In this document: in pieces, positions 1-8,529 of the stretch
Numbering within the stretch: position 1 is the first letter of the stretch
How the letters are laid out: every line of letters begins with the position of its first letter
Source: a virus
Direction: 5' to 3' (one strand)
DNA: 44,169 bases
Virus record (IMG/VR): IMGVR_UViG_3300010883_017048
Location: 1 to 44,169 of that record
The notes under the pieces: generated by a model
What the model saw: only the letters and a program-made list of their open reading frames with translations
Told to the model about the DNA's origin: nothing
The model's database searches: none
Program-made: the position numbers and the translations under genes

Positions 1-724
1 AAATTTGCTCTAAAGCGGCTATGCATTCCAACAGGGTGTATGAGTTTATTTTTGGAACAAAAACTTCTCCACCAACTGCATTGTTTAGAGATTGAAGTAC
101 GGAATCAGCCGCATCATCAAGCGTGAATAAAAAACGAGTCATTTCGTTTGAGGTAATTTTTACTTCCTTGTCGTTGTTTATCCAGTCAAGAAACATCGGC
201 ACAAAAGATCCTCTTGAGGCTATAACGTTACCGTACCTAACTGATGAAAAAACGGTGGAGTTGGAATTGTAGTCGTAATTGGAAAAAAGTCTTTCAGCAA
301 TAAACTTGCTAGACCCATAAACATTTATGGGTTGACACGCTTTGTCCGTAGAGATCAAAATACATTTTTTTATATTGTTTTGTAGTGCTGCAATCGCTAC
401 GTTTTCGGAACCATTAATATTTGTTTTTATACACTCATCTGGGTAGAATTCCATATCATCAACTCTTTTTAAGGCTGCTGTATGAATAATATAATCTGGA
501 TTGTGCCGCTGGAGAGTTACATTGAATTTATCAAAGTCACGGACATCACCTATAACACAAGAAACTGAAGAATCATCCCCGAAGGTTAAAGCTTGTTTAC
601 CTTCATCTCTACTATAAACTATTAACTTACAATTCCATTTTTTTAAATGCTTAATCAATGCTCTACCCAGTGAGCCTGTCCCCCCTGTGATTAAGATAGT
701 TTTACCATTATAAAAATTCTTCAT
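1..724 (-). CDS. UDP-sugar 4,6-dehydratase, PseB/CapD-like (3' end beyond the window)
   Basis: Extended short-chain dehydrogenase likely to oxidise and dehydrate a UDP-N-acetylhexosamine to a 4-keto-6-deoxy sugar, the first step of several amino-deoxy sugar pathways. The ATG at 724 gives 241 visible residues and the frame runs off the left edge. Visible motifs are the Rossmann glycine motif TGGTGSLG (residues 13-20), YSRDE (37-41), the catalytic STDK (125-128) and YGSSK (136-140). TDK plus YxxxK, and the stretch MEFYPDECIKTN, are typical of the inverting PseB-type UDP-GlcNAc 4,6-dehydratases rather than RmlB. It is the last gene seen of the minus-strand sugar island, 7 bases after the previous stop, with a weak AGGG ribosome site. 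The family is clear; the exact sugar is inferred. Confidence 0.85.
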   Translation of the reverse strand, partial: MKNFYNGKTILITGGTGSLGRALIKHLKKWNCKLIVYSRDEGKQALTFGDDSSVSCVIGDVRDFDKFNVTLQRHNPDYIIHTAALKRVDDMEFYPDECIKTNINGSENVAIAALQNNIKKCILISTDKACQPINVYGSSKFIAERLFSNYDYNSNSTVFSSVRYGNVIASRGSFVPMFLDWINNDKEVKITSNEMTRFLFTLDDAADSVLQSLNNAVGGEVFVPKINSYTLLECIAALEQI

Positions 725-731
725 ATTACCC

Positions 732-1421
732 TTACTTTATTGTTACAACTTTACCGTGCTCTTCTTTTAGCATGTTTAGTATATATTCAGATGGTTCAAT
801 ATCCCTACAGTTCAGCGTTGGTATTTCGTTATCTTCTAACATGCATAAAGTAGCATCAATATATTGATTTTCGTGTAACCACATTAATATTTTTGTCTCA
901 TCACTCTTACAATGGCACTGACCTTGACCATGGTTTGCAACCAGCTTACCGTTGCATGATATCCAGACATCATCATAAATTAAACTAAAGAAAGCTATAA
1001 AAACTTTGTTTTGTTTCAAAAGATTTTCGAAAATAACAGTACTTCCTGTTCTTGGAGTTTTACTAAAACGATAAGGACACCCCCACTCAGCTAATTGTTT
1101 ATTATATATTACTGTACGGTATACAGCATGATATATTTTCTTGTACTTCGATTGTAATTCCGGAAAGATATCATAATAGTTACCTAAAAACTCTTCATCA
1201 AAATTAGACTTATACGTGTTCAAAAATTTACTACGTTCAAGCCTAGATGTAACTAAATTTGCATAAACATGACAACACATTCCCAGCTTATCATATTTGG
1301 TTCCGTTATTCCTACCTGGTAATCCTAAACCACACCGGTAGTTCTCTTTAAAACTATCAATGATATTATCAAGATGTGGACTACCGTGAGGTTTATTTCC
1401 AATAATTATAACCTCTTTCAC
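732..1421 (-). CDS. Uncharacterised protein of the sugar island
   Basis: A 229-residue protein I cannot assign. It starts with GTG at 1421, and GTGA overlaps the stop of the upstream methyltransferase remnant, so it is translationally coupled. It has no signal peptide or membrane segment. It is rich in Cys, His and aromatic residues (for example a GQGQCHCKS segment near residue 165). The stretch KTPRTGSTVI (about residues 120-130) and an N-terminal IIGNKPHGSPH recall the nucleotide-sugar loops of sialyltransferase-like or other glycosyltransferase folds, but this is a weak visual resemblance. The neighbours (sugar dehydratase, methyltransferase, glycosyltransferases, sulfotransferases) suggest a role in building or decorating a glycan. 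Confidence 0.6.
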   Translation of the reverse strand: MKEVIIIGNKPHGSPHLDNIIDSFKENYRCGLGLPGRNNGTKYDKLGMCCHVYANLVTSRLERSKFLNTYKSNFDEEFLGNYYDIFPELQSKYKKIYHAVYRTVIYNKQLAEWGCPYRFSKTPRTGSTVIFENLLKQNKVFIAFFSLIYDDVWISCNGKLVANHGQGQCHCKSDETKILMWLHENQYIDATLCMLEDNEIPTLNCRDIEPSEYILNMLKEEHGKVVTIK

Positions 1422-2045
1422 TTTACATCTTCCTTATAAAATACAGCGAAACCCTTCCCCTTACAGTTCCACCTTTCAGCTGACAATCCTTCTTTTTTCG
1501 CAAAATCATCAACGGCCTTTGTAACTGCTGGTATAGGGCATCCGTTAGGTGGACCTGACATATAATCATCAACAATCATGACCCCCCCACTGTTAATACG
1601 ACTCCAACCTCGAGACATGTCAGAATAACAAGCATCATATGTATGTCCACCGTCGACAGTAAACCAATCAATACCATTAGGGAATTCCTTAACAAAAAAT
1701 TCCTCATTTAATATATCAGTAGAGCTACCGTTTATTGCATTATAAAAACTATATTCCGATTCAAATTTCTCTATATATTCTCTCGTATCAGTCCAGTAAT
1801 CAAAATTTATATCAACCATTATAAATTTCTCTATATTATCTTCGTTACCATATATTACAGATAATGAACTTACCAGTACAAAAACCAGTTTCTAAACAAT
1901 ATCTTGGCTTTTGTTCTTTTGATAGTTTTTGTATAAACTTTGACTGGTCTAGATTCAAATGACCTCTCTTACACCATAGCTTACTATCCTCTAGACTCAT
2001 CTTTAATTTATTAATAATATTTACACATGTATTATTATTTTTCAA
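1418..2045 (-). pseudogene. Class I SAM methyltransferase broken by a frameshift
   Basis: Two adjacent reading frames make one methyltransferase. The upstream part (1845-2045) carries the SAM-binding motif I, CLETGFCTG, then runs out of frame to a stop at 1845. The downstream part (1418-1819, opening with MVDINFDYW) carries the rest of a Methyltransf_24-like domain, with DGGHTYDACYSD and GGVMIVDDY. Reading the downstream frame back past its ATG gives SLSVIYGNEDNIEKFIMVDI, which joins onto the motif-I frame if one base is restored near 1869-1874. The lesion is therefore a single-base deletion, either real decay or a sequencing/assembly error. The 3' end overlaps the next gene by four bases, as in intact neighbours. 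The intact protein would be about 208 residues and would probably methylate a sugar. Confidence 0.8.
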
Positions 2046-2076
2046 TTCTATTGATATATTATTATCTCCTATAGAT

Positions 2077-2793
2077 TTAAATATTCCAAAGCTTTAATTT
2101 CTTGAAGATAGTGACCTTGTCAAACTGGCTGCAGAGTGGATGCCGGACAAAGGCATTAATGTTATCATTCTCCCGCGACACGATACCTTCATCTAGTATT
2201 TTAATCTTCAAATCTTTGGTATTAATTTGACTAATACCAGGACCTATTTGCTTAACGTCACGTAACCCTGAATTACCAAAAAGCACATTATTGAACCTTT
2301 TTTGGTCATCGAAATTACGATCAACGGATAGTGTGTTAGCAAGTACACTTAAAATACGTTTAGTGTGGCGAAAGTACATCCACCCCATACATAATGAGAA
2401 GCCTAATTTTTTACTTATATTTATTGGGAAAGTTCCAGTTGAAGCAATTAAGTCGTATTTATTGTCAATAAATTTTAAGGGATTTTTAACCCATATCGCA
2501 TCAAGATCTGAATGTAAGACATCAAAACCTAGAAAAATAATTTCGTAAATTACCTTTAGTCTTAAATTCCATTCCTTCTTCGATCCGTCCCAGGTTGTGT
2601 TTAAGATTGTATTGATGGAATTTTCTTTTAAATATTCATGAACCAATTGATCCGTGGCGATTATAATATAATTCTTAATGTTGTGTTTATTTAAATAAGA
2701 AACCCAATTTAGGGTAATTTCGCGATATTTATAATTACAAAAAGAAACGATAATTAGATTATCTATAGAGTACTTGTGGATTTGCTCTTTCAT
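2077..2793 (-). CDS. Nucleotide-diphospho-sugar transferase, GT77/PF03407-like
   Basis: A 238-residue GT-A type glycosyltransferase. The pattern VLHSDLDAIWVKNP (about residues 94-107) holds the metal-binding DxD (DLD), and the following IASTGTFPIN and CMGWMYFR stretches are characteristic of the Nucleotid_trans family that includes plant and animal GT77 xylosyl/galactosyltransferases. No signal peptide or transmembrane segment is seen, so it would act in the cytoplasm on a nucleotide-sugar donor. It overlaps the upstream sulfotransferase by four bases (ATGA). The family call is firm; donor and acceptor are unknown. Confidence 0.8.
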   Translation of the reverse strand: MKEQIHKYSIDNLIIVSFCNYKYREITLNWVSYLNKHNIKNYIIIATDQLVHEYLKENSINTILNTTWDGSKKEWNLRLKVIYEIIFLGFDVLHSDLDAIWVKNPLKFIDNKYDLIASTGTFPINISKKLGFSLCMGWMYFRHTKRILSVLANTLSVDRNFDDQKRFNNVLFGNSGLRDVKQIGPGISQINTKDLKIKILDEGIVSRENDNINAFVRHPLCSQFDKVTIFKKLKLWNI

Positions 2794-3530
2794 TGTATAA
2801 AATCCCAGAGCTCATTAGCATCTAAGCTTTTTGTATACTTCATGGCAACCTCAGGGTTTGTGAAACTACTATAAATATCCTGGTTTTTATTTTGTCGTTT
2901 TAACGGTGGTTCTTCTTTAGGCTCTTTCGTAGCTAAATTCCATGATGGAGGTAGAATATAACCGAATTTTTCTTGAATGTTCAATGCGTGTAGCTCTTCA
3001 TAACATACGTAGGTAACTTCTCTTTTATTTTTAACGATATCCTTAAATGAACGAATCGACCTGACAGACCTATCCTTCCACTCGTTAAAAGAATTTTCTG
3101 TGAATTTAACCTTAATGTTTGTAGTGTCTGTATTCTTGTGTGACGATATGGAGCGCGCTAGAAGAGCGCTAGCATAAGAGCGGATGACGTTCTTTCTATA
3201 ATTAATAATTACATAATCGGAATAATCCACTAGTTGTTTTATTTTTTCGGTTGAGAGTTGATCCCTCATAACCTTTACAACTGAATGACCTTTTCCATCA
3301 CCCACTACTGGTAAACGACCTCCGTTGTGAAGCATATCTAAATACTCTGTAGGTTGATTCCATAAACGCACCGTAGTGAGGTTTCTATAACGAGGGTAAT
3401 AAAATTCATCAAAGTAATCCATTCCATTGTGCCCTAGAAAATAGCACACATAACTAGAACCAGTTCGTTGAGTAGATAGTACTAATATTTTCCTACGATC
3501 TCGATGTATTATTTTTTTAATCGACCCCAT
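2790..3530 (-). CDS. Sulfotransferase-like protein
   Basis: A 246-residue protein whose N-terminus has the PAPS 5'-phosphosulfate-binding loop of sulfotransferases: ILVLSTQRTGSSYVCYFL (STQRTGSS at residues 19-26). A second PAPS-type element follows in the middle (YVIINYRKNVIRSYASALLA, where R and S match the usual RNP...S 3'-phosphate site). The family transfers sulfate from PAPS to hydroxyls of sugars or other acceptors. The start overlaps the upstream glycosyltransferase gene by 14 bases. It is one of three sulfotransferase-like genes in this island but is not closely similar to the tandem pair at 4203-5429. Confidence is good for the fold, low for the substrate. Confidence 0.75.
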   Translation of the reverse strand: MGSIKKIIHRDRRKILVLSTQRTGSSYVCYFLGHNGMDYFDEFYYPRYRNLTTVRLWNQPTEYLDMLHNGGRLPVVGDGKGHSVVKVMRDQLSTEKIKQLVDYSDYVIINYRKNVIRSYASALLARSISSHKNTDTTNIKVKFTENSFNEWKDRSVRSIRSFKDIVKNKREVTYVCYEELHALNIQEKFGYILPPSWNLATKEPKEEPPLKRQNKNQDIYSSFTNPEVAMKYTKSLDANELWDFIQ

Positions 3531-4206
3531 TATGTGTATTTCGTATTTTTTTTATTGCTTCTTGTGTCCCTTTAGCTTTATGATAGTTGCTCTGATTAAC
3601 CGGAAACCCTCTCTCGACATCCCACTCATGTTCAATTAAGACATGAGGGCATCCTACAGAGCGTGCAATATGACCTATACCATTATCAATTGAAACTAAT
3701 AATGTACATGTGGATAGGTGCTCAACAATATTCTCTATAGACAATGGTAGACCTAATTTGATGAATTTTTTATCAGGAAAAGCTGTTAATATACTCATAA
3801 CATCAGGTGGAGCCTTAGAGAACCCTTCGGGCTTAATCCACCTCCCGCACACCGCACCTTTATTACCACCCTCGAAAGAGAAACAGATCTTCGAGGAGTC
3901 TACCCTCTCCTCTCTCCATGTTAATCTAGTAGGAAAATATCTACAGGCATAGGCTTGAGTGTCTCGGTTATATCTCCGCGAAATAGAACCCCTCTTAAAA
4001 CAATCATAATCCACTCCTCTATGCTGCTGATTAAATTTATAAATATCCGGAACATCTAGTAACCCCACTAACCTCTTAAACCAGCTAAGGGTCCCATCCG
4101 AGGAGGAGCAAAAAATACAACCGTTGAGCTCATTATTACGTAAGCAATACTGAAGATTAGCCCACTCATCTCCTAAGTGACGTCTGGTTAATAAGATTTG
4201 CTTCAC
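3517..4206 (-). CDS. GT9-like (heptosyltransferase-type) glycosyltransferase
   Basis: A 229-residue protein resembling the C-terminal half of GT-B ADP-heptose:LPS heptosyltransferases. The key segment is CTLLVSIDNGIGHIARSVGCPHVLIEHEW (about residues 167-195), matching the family pattern of a D-x-G-x-x-H-x-A nucleotide-sugar site followed by a glycine-rich turn. An upstream KFIKLGLPLSIENIVEHLS segment matches the preceding helix. It is shorter than full heptosyltransferases (about 320-350 residues), so the N-terminal acceptor domain is reduced. It overlaps both neighbours by 4-14 bases, indicating coupled translation. A role in transferring a sugar to an LPS-like or phage-borne glycan is inferred. 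Confidence 0.6.
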   Translation of the reverse strand: MKQILLTRRHLGDEWANLQYCLRNNELNGCIFCSSSDGTLSWFKRLVGLLDVPDIYKFNQQHRGVDYDCFKRGSISRRYNRDTQAYACRYFPTRLTWREERVDSSKICFSFEGGNKGAVCGRWIKPEGFSKAPPDVMSILTAFPDKKFIKLGLPLSIENIVEHLSTCTLLVSIDNGIGHIARSVGCPHVLIEHEWDVERGFPVNQSNYHKAKGTQEAIKKIRNTHNGVD

Positions 4207-4784
4207 TGATCCTCAAATTTATATCCGAAATACTCGATGTCCTTTGCGTACTTTTCCGCGACGATTTGACGAGTTTCATCATCGTAATATTCGGTGTAGT
4301 GTTTGTGGTTTGTTTTGTTTATGTGCGGAACGCGTTGTTTTGGGATTCCAATTTTATCACAGGCAGTATTAAGGTCTTGTTGTATATTTTCAAACTTAAC
4401 TACATAGTCTAAAATTAATCTGTCATTATATCTAAATTGATTAAAGTTCATGTTGTTCATATTTTTGCTAAAAATGTCAATAAACATTTTAAAGCCATTT
4501 CTGGTCCAGTCGTGTCTTTCATGTGTCTTGATACTTTTAATATAAAAATACCTAGAAACTTGCAAGTCCCAAGGATTTCGAACACAACCAAACTTAAAAT
4601 ATTCTAAGAACTTGAGTTCACCCAAAAGATCAAAACAAAAAGCCGCGTCAGCATGCGGATGGAGTATACAGTGTAGTGTTTGTGATTTGAAACTGCTGTA
4701 TTTTTTAAGGACAGCGCCTACTGATGTTCCTCCTGTTTTGGGAGCATGAAAATAAACAAACTTTTTGTCATGGGACACTATCAT
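4203..4784 (-). CDS. Sulfotransferase family protein (tandem copy 1)
   Basis: A 193-residue Sulfotransfer_2-like protein. The 5'-phosphosulfate loop is FHAPKTGGTSVGAVL (PKTGGT at residues 15-20). The 3'-phosphate element is FGCVRNPWDLQVSRYFY, with the R-N-P and downstream S of this family. The last 50 or so residues, from NKTNHKHYTEYYDDETRQI onward, are almost the same as in the neighbouring gene 4791-5429, while the middle differs. A good ribosome site, GGAGAGTAAGAG, precedes the ATG. Expected activity is transfer of sulfate from PAPS to a carbohydrate hydroxyl. Confidence 0.8.
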   Translation of the reverse strand: MIVSHDKKFVYFHAPKTGGTSVGAVLKKYSSFKSQTLHCILHPHADAAFCFDLLGELKFLEYFKFGCVRNPWDLQVSRYFYIKSIKTHERHDWTRNGFKMFIDIFSKNMNNMNFNQFRYNDRLILDYVVKFENIQQDLNTACDKIGIPKQRVPHINKTNHKHYTEYYDDETRQIVAEKYAKDIEYFGYKFEDQ

Positions 4785-4790
4785 AATCTC

Positions 4791-5429
4791 TTACTCTCCA
4801 AATTTGTATCCAAGATATTTAATGTCTCTTCCGTATATTTCCACAATGATTTGACGCGTTTCATCATCATAGTATTCTGTGTAGTGTTTGTGGTTTGTTT
4901 TGTTTTTGTGTGGAAGTTGTTGTCGGGGAATTCCAATTTTTTCACAAGCGCTATCGAAATCTGATTGTAGGTTTTCAAATCGAATTAAATTAATTTTACT
5001 AATATCTTTAATCTCCGAGTATAAGAAACTAAGCTGAGGTTGCTTCCACCAAATAGCCGGATTAATACTTAACCAGTTCTTAAATGTTGTGTTTTTGAAT
5101 TCAGTCTTAGTTCTCGTCTCCCATTTCCATAATGATAATATTCTATCGTAAGGATTTCGTATCATAGCAAATATATCGTAATTCTCTATATGGTGGTTGA
5201 GATACGATGAGACCCCCGCATGCTTCCGCGGACTGTTAGTTCGTCCGGTGAAACTATTCCAGTATACCTGGTCGAAATCTTCGACATGCTCAAAAAAGTC
5301 AAATGTATTCAAGTTCTTTTGATCGAGGACGACGCGTATATTTGCATAATCTATTAAATTAGTGATTACACTCGTAGACCCTGTCTTCGGTGGTAATATC
5401 AATATAAATTTATAGAGGTGGCTAATCAT
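4791..5429 (-). CDS. Sulfotransferase family protein (tandem copy 2)
   Basis: A Sulfotransfer_2-like protein of 212 residues from the ATG at 5429, chosen because it lies 8 bases after the upstream stop, follows a GAAG, and puts the PAPS loop LPPKTGSTSV (residues 12-21) at the usual distance from the start. A longer reading from 5468 would overlap the upstream gene. The second PAPS element is FAMIRNPYDRILSLW. The C-terminal portion (INLIRFENLQ to GYKFG) is a near copy of that of 4203-4784, pointing to gene duplication with retained or converted 3' ends. It probably sulfates a different acceptor or position, since the central region differs. Confidence 0.8.
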   Translation of the reverse strand: MISHLYKFILILPPKTGSTSVITNLIDYANIRVVLDQKNLNTFDFFEHVEDFDQVYWNSFTGRTNSPRKHAGVSSYLNHHIENYDIFAMIRNPYDRILSLWKWETRTKTEFKNTTFKNWLSINPAIWWKQPQLSFLYSEIKDISKINLIRFENLQSDFDSACEKIGIPRQQLPHKNKTNHKHYTEYYDDETRQIIVEIYGRDIKYLGYKFGE

Positions 5430-5437
5430 CTTCGATA

Positions 5438-6223
5438 TTAGGATAATTTGCAAGGAGGTATACAGCAAAGTCTGTAACCCCTCTTTTCCATTAGATCATT
5501 CCATTGCCGGCGATTGAAGATCTCACCATTATAATCTATCTTATTATACACTGCCGGTGACCAATTGTGATGCTTGTGTATGGATATAACAGAGAGGCAC
5601 GGATTGGAGACTTTTCTTATTTTAGATAATTCATAATTCATTCTTCCGTCACATTCCGGTCTCCCACTTTCAATATCTAAATTCATCCTAGATATATCAA
5701 GAGGAGTTTGAAAGATCCACGAATCGACAGAGCTTCCTGTTTTATGCTGTGTCCTTAAGCGATAACCATCAATGTTAACAATAAAACCATCCTGTCGCTT
5801 TATTATTTCGTCAGAGAGCTCAAGGAGCACATTATATCTCGTTAAAACAAAACATTCTTTATCATAATCTTGTTCTAATAACAAATTTAATTCATGAATA
5901 TTTGATGCCGGAAAATAGATGTCAGAGTTGCATAAAATCCATTTTTGAGATTCATATTTATTGCAAAAAGTAAAAAAATCTTTATATGTGGGTCGCTTGT
6001 TAATTTCTACTAGCTTTATTTCAGGGTAGTCTTTAGGTAATTGCGCTAAGTTAGGGTTTAATTCGGTTCCTTTTTCTGGAAGCTCAACGAATATAAATAT
6101 ATTTTTAATTAAATGATTTCGAGTGTTTCGTTGAACACAAAAAATTACTTCATTTAAACGATTACGTACTATATTGTTGTTTACAGTTGTAATTAAATTG
6201 AATGTATTTGAGCTATAATCCAT
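5438..6223 (-). CDS. GT-A fold glycosyltransferase-like protein
   Basis: A 261-residue protein. The ATG at 6223 is preferred because it directly follows the upstream stop (TAA-C-ATG); a longer reading from 6256 is possible. It contains KWILCNSDIYFPASN (about residues 95-110), with a DxD-like NSD at the end of a beta strand, as in nucleotide-sugar transferases. Later it has VDSWIFQTPLDIS and CDGRMNYELSKIRK, similar in layout to 6225-6965 and 10651-11472 in this island. It appears to be one of a small paralogous group of glycosyltransferase-like proteins. No membrane segment or signal is seen. Specificity is unknown. Confidence 0.6.
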   Translation of the reverse strand: MDYSSNTFNLITTVNNNIVRNRLNEVIFCVQRNTRNHLIKNIFIFVELPEKGTELNPNLAQLPKDYPEIKLVEINKRPTYKDFFTFCNKYESQKWILCNSDIYFPASNIHELNLLLEQDYDKECFVLTRYNVLLELSDEIIKRQDGFIVNIDGYRLRTQHKTGSSVDSWIFQTPLDISRMNLDIESGRPECDGRMNYELSKIRKVSNPCLSVISIHKHHNWSPAVYNKIDYNGEIFNRRQWNDLMEKRGYRLCCIPPCKLS

Positions 6224-6224
6224 G

Positions 6225-6965
6225 TTAATTGTTACTTGCAATACCGGACCCTTCATTTATGTTCTGTAACCAATATGGATTATCTGGATTGTTCCACACT
6301 AGATCACTACCAATATGAAATGTAACAAACTCCTCTGTAAACCAGTGAAAGTTAATTGATGTTTTCTTTACTTGTTTCATTAGCACTCGACCAATAGGAG
6401 GTGCCCCAATAAATACATTTTTAAAATCCATTACCTTAAGCGAGCTTCTTTTGAAAACAAAACAATCTTTTCCGGGATGCCCGGTTCCTTTTAACCGAAA
6501 TAATTTTTGGTAGTTTTTTTCGTTGATTATTTCACCATCAACTCTCTTAGGCATGTCTCTACGATTAATACAAAAGGCATCAAGTCCTTCATTTATTTTT
6601 TCTTTAACGAAATCATAAAAATTTGGAAATAAGCCAATATCTACATTTGTATAGATAAAATACTCAGCATCAGATGCACGATACAGTCGTTCCAATATAT
6701 CAGCAATAAGTGGAAACATTTTTGTTTTTGGTAAAGTGTCAATAACATCATAACAACATCGTTGTAGATCTTCCGTCATAGTAAATTCCTCAGGTATATT
6801 TACAGTTTCGTGTCTATCCTTTACCGCATACAATTCAACTGAGTTATCCGAGACATCTCTCGCATTTATCATACTCTGAATTGTCACGGGCTGGGCTATA
6901 TGTAAATGGTTTTTTCTGTGTCTTTCACGTATTTCAAATACATTAATAATGTGCGCGATTCTCAT
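6225..6965 (-). CDS. GT-A fold glycosyltransferase-like protein
   Basis: A 246-residue protein with YFIYTNVDIGLFPNFYDFV (about residues 101-119), where NVD after a hydrophobic strand fits the DxD metal site of GT-A transferases. The later HPGKDCFVFKRSSL and the closing HIGSDLVWNN segments match the acceptor-side elements seen in 10651-11472 (GFDTFVFKKKW). The ATG at 6965 has an AGG at a suitable distance upstream. The stop abuts the start of the next gene (TAACATG). Most likely a cytoplasmic sugar transferase; donor and acceptor cannot be read from the sequence. Confidence 0.6.
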   Translation of the reverse strand: MRIAHIINVFEIRERHRKNHLHIAQPVTIQSMINARDVSDNSVELYAVKDRHETVNIPEEFTMTEDLQRCCYDVIDTLPKTKMFPLIADILERLYRASDAEYFIYTNVDIGLFPNFYDFVKEKINEGLDAFCINRRDMPKRVDGEIINEKNYQKLFRLKGTGHPGKDCFVFKRSSLKVMDFKNVFIGAPPIGRVLMKQVKKTSINFHWFTEEFVTFHIGSDLVWNNPDNPYWLQNINEGSGIASNN

Positions 6966-6986
6966 GTGAAATTACCTATACATGGA

Positions 6987-8528
6987 TCACGATTTCAAAT
7001 TTAAAATAATGTTATAATCATGCTCGTCATTATTCTTTATTGTATAATGATAGTCTTTGGAGATTACCTTAATAAACTCTTTCTTGTTATGAAAGGACAT
7101 CGGCATATCACAAACACCATACGGTCTATCCATAGTAAAAAAGGAGGTCTTTGTAGTAAATTGAACTCTATGAATAATAATATATTTAAACTTCATCGAA
7201 CAGATATTCTTTAAAAAAGTATTCCCGTCCTTCATGACATCAAGAAGCGCAGACATATAAAGAATCTCATTATTTTTTACAAAACTTGAATCTATTTTAC
7301 AAGCATCCTGAGTAAAGAAATGATCATTAGAATAATTCTCTTTTGCTAATTTAATAGCATGTTCTGAAATATCATATCCATAGTAGTGTATTTTTTTATC
7401 AAAACTAGACTGGATCCATGGATCATTAACTACCCTATACAGCGCTCCTGACCCACATCCAAGATCCTTTATGGTGTTTATATTCTTATCATCATTACAT
7501 AATTCTTGAATATCCGTTATCATATTTCCCCAATGGGGAGGTCTAGGTAATTCTCCAGAGAATTGCTTCTTATTTAGCTGCAATTGAAGATTAAAATACT
7601 CTTTAATATTGTTTATATTTTCACTAATATTTTTTTTAAACTTAATAAGCAAGTCTGCATATTGTCTAACCTTTACCTGAATAAACGGTATATCAATATC
7701 TGTCATTCCGTGTCTTCTGCCAAGAATATATGAACCATCTTTGTTTAAAATGAAACTAGAGAAGTGAAAATAAACAAATTTTTGAGATCGACCTGCCCAG
7801 ACAATTTCCCCTTTATTAGAATTATATTGATGATAAGGTATATTCCAAGGTGCGAGGTGTCCACATGTATCACCAATAATACAAGCACCATCCCCGGCAT
7901 TCGCATATACAATTTCAAGATATTTTTGATCTCCATATGCTGCGTATTGGGCTGCCCACTTATTATTAGGATCTTGCATACAACCTAGCCAAAGATTGGA
8001 TGCAGATTTCCCTATACTGTCGTTTTTAAAGTAAACAATACCTACGTTAAACTCACCATATTCATGCTTAAACGGTAATCTATGCTCAACTAATCCAACA
8101 CTTTTACTACCAACATCATTAAAGGCATACTTAAAATCTTCAAAGAAAAATATATCTGCATCAACATACATGATATGATCTAAATTTAAACAGGTAAGAC
8201 AATAGTTAGTACTAAATGTTGAGAGACTATAAAGAAACTGAAGCACAGCCGGCTCTTGAAGACCTTCTTGTTGAGAGCAATTAGCAGCCTCCATAGATTC
8301 AGTTTTAGAAGCTTCCTTTAATTTAATAAGATCTTCGTTATTTTTTAATAGTTCCGGAATAGAGATAGGAATCAAATTATCACTATATTCATTTAAAAAA
8401 TTATAACTCTCATCATCAGTACAAAAATAATAGAGAGTATACTCTTCAGCAGATCTACTTAGTGACTCATGAAGTGCTAATCCAAAGTGTAGATATTTAC
8501 TATCAGATACAGTACAAAAGTTTTTCAT
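6987..8528 (-). CDS. Bifunctional GT8-like glycosyltransferase and SAM methyltransferase
   Basis: A 513-residue two-domain protein, starting at the ATG at 8528 that follows the upstream stop (TAA-T-ATG). The N-terminal half (about residues 1-300) is a nucleotide-diphospho-sugar transferase: it opens NFCTVSDSKYLHFGLALHESL and carries the DxD motif in IMYVDADIFFFEDF. The C-terminal half (about 320-513) is a methyltransferase of the type often annotated TIGR04325, with motif I IKDLGCGSGALYRVV and the acidic GYDIS after it. The fusion suggests that the same glycan residue, or successive ones, is added and methylated. Both domains look complete, with no frameshift. The acceptor is unknown. Confidence 0.8.
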   Translation of the reverse strand: MKNFCTVSDSKYLHFGLALHESLSRSAEEYTLYYFCTDDESYNFLNEYSDNLIPISIPELLKNNEDLIKLKEASKTESMEAANCSQQEGLQEPAVLQFLYSLSTFSTNYCLTCLNLDHIMYVDADIFFFEDFKYAFNDVGSKSVGLVEHRLPFKHEYGEFNVGIVYFKNDSIGKSASNLWLGCMQDPNNKWAAQYAAYGDQKYLEIVYANAGDGACIIGDTCGHLAPWNIPYHQYNSNKGEIVWAGRSQKFVYFHFSSFILNKDGSYILGRRHGMTDIDIPFIQVKVRQYADLLIKFKKNISENINNIKEYFNLQLQLNKKQFSGELPRPPHWGNMITDIQELCNDDKNINTIKDLGCGSGALYRVVNDPWIQSSFDKKIHYYGYDISEHAIKLAKENYSNDHFFTQDACKIDSSFVKNNEILYMSALLDVMKDGNTFLKNICSMKFKYIIIHRVQFTTKTSFFTMDRPYGVCDMPMSFHNKKEFIKVISKDYHYTIKNNDEHDYNIILNLKS

Positions 8529-8529
8529 A

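Noticed and set aside
1840-1880. Programmed ribosomal frameshift in the methyltransferase
   Set aside because: No slippery heptamer or clear downstream pseudoknot is seen at the join; a simple deletion explains it better.
4781-4978. A 65-residue minus-strand frame starting MKTYNQIS, close to the T4 capsid-targeting start
   Set aside because: It lies inside the well-supported sulfotransferase gene in another frame, has no promoter of its own, and the rest is low-complexity Thr/Asn/Lys.
7020-7214. Plus-strand 64-residue frame near the fusion gene
   Set aside because: Antisense to the methyltransferase domain, with no promoter, ribosome site or recognisable motif; a shadow frame.
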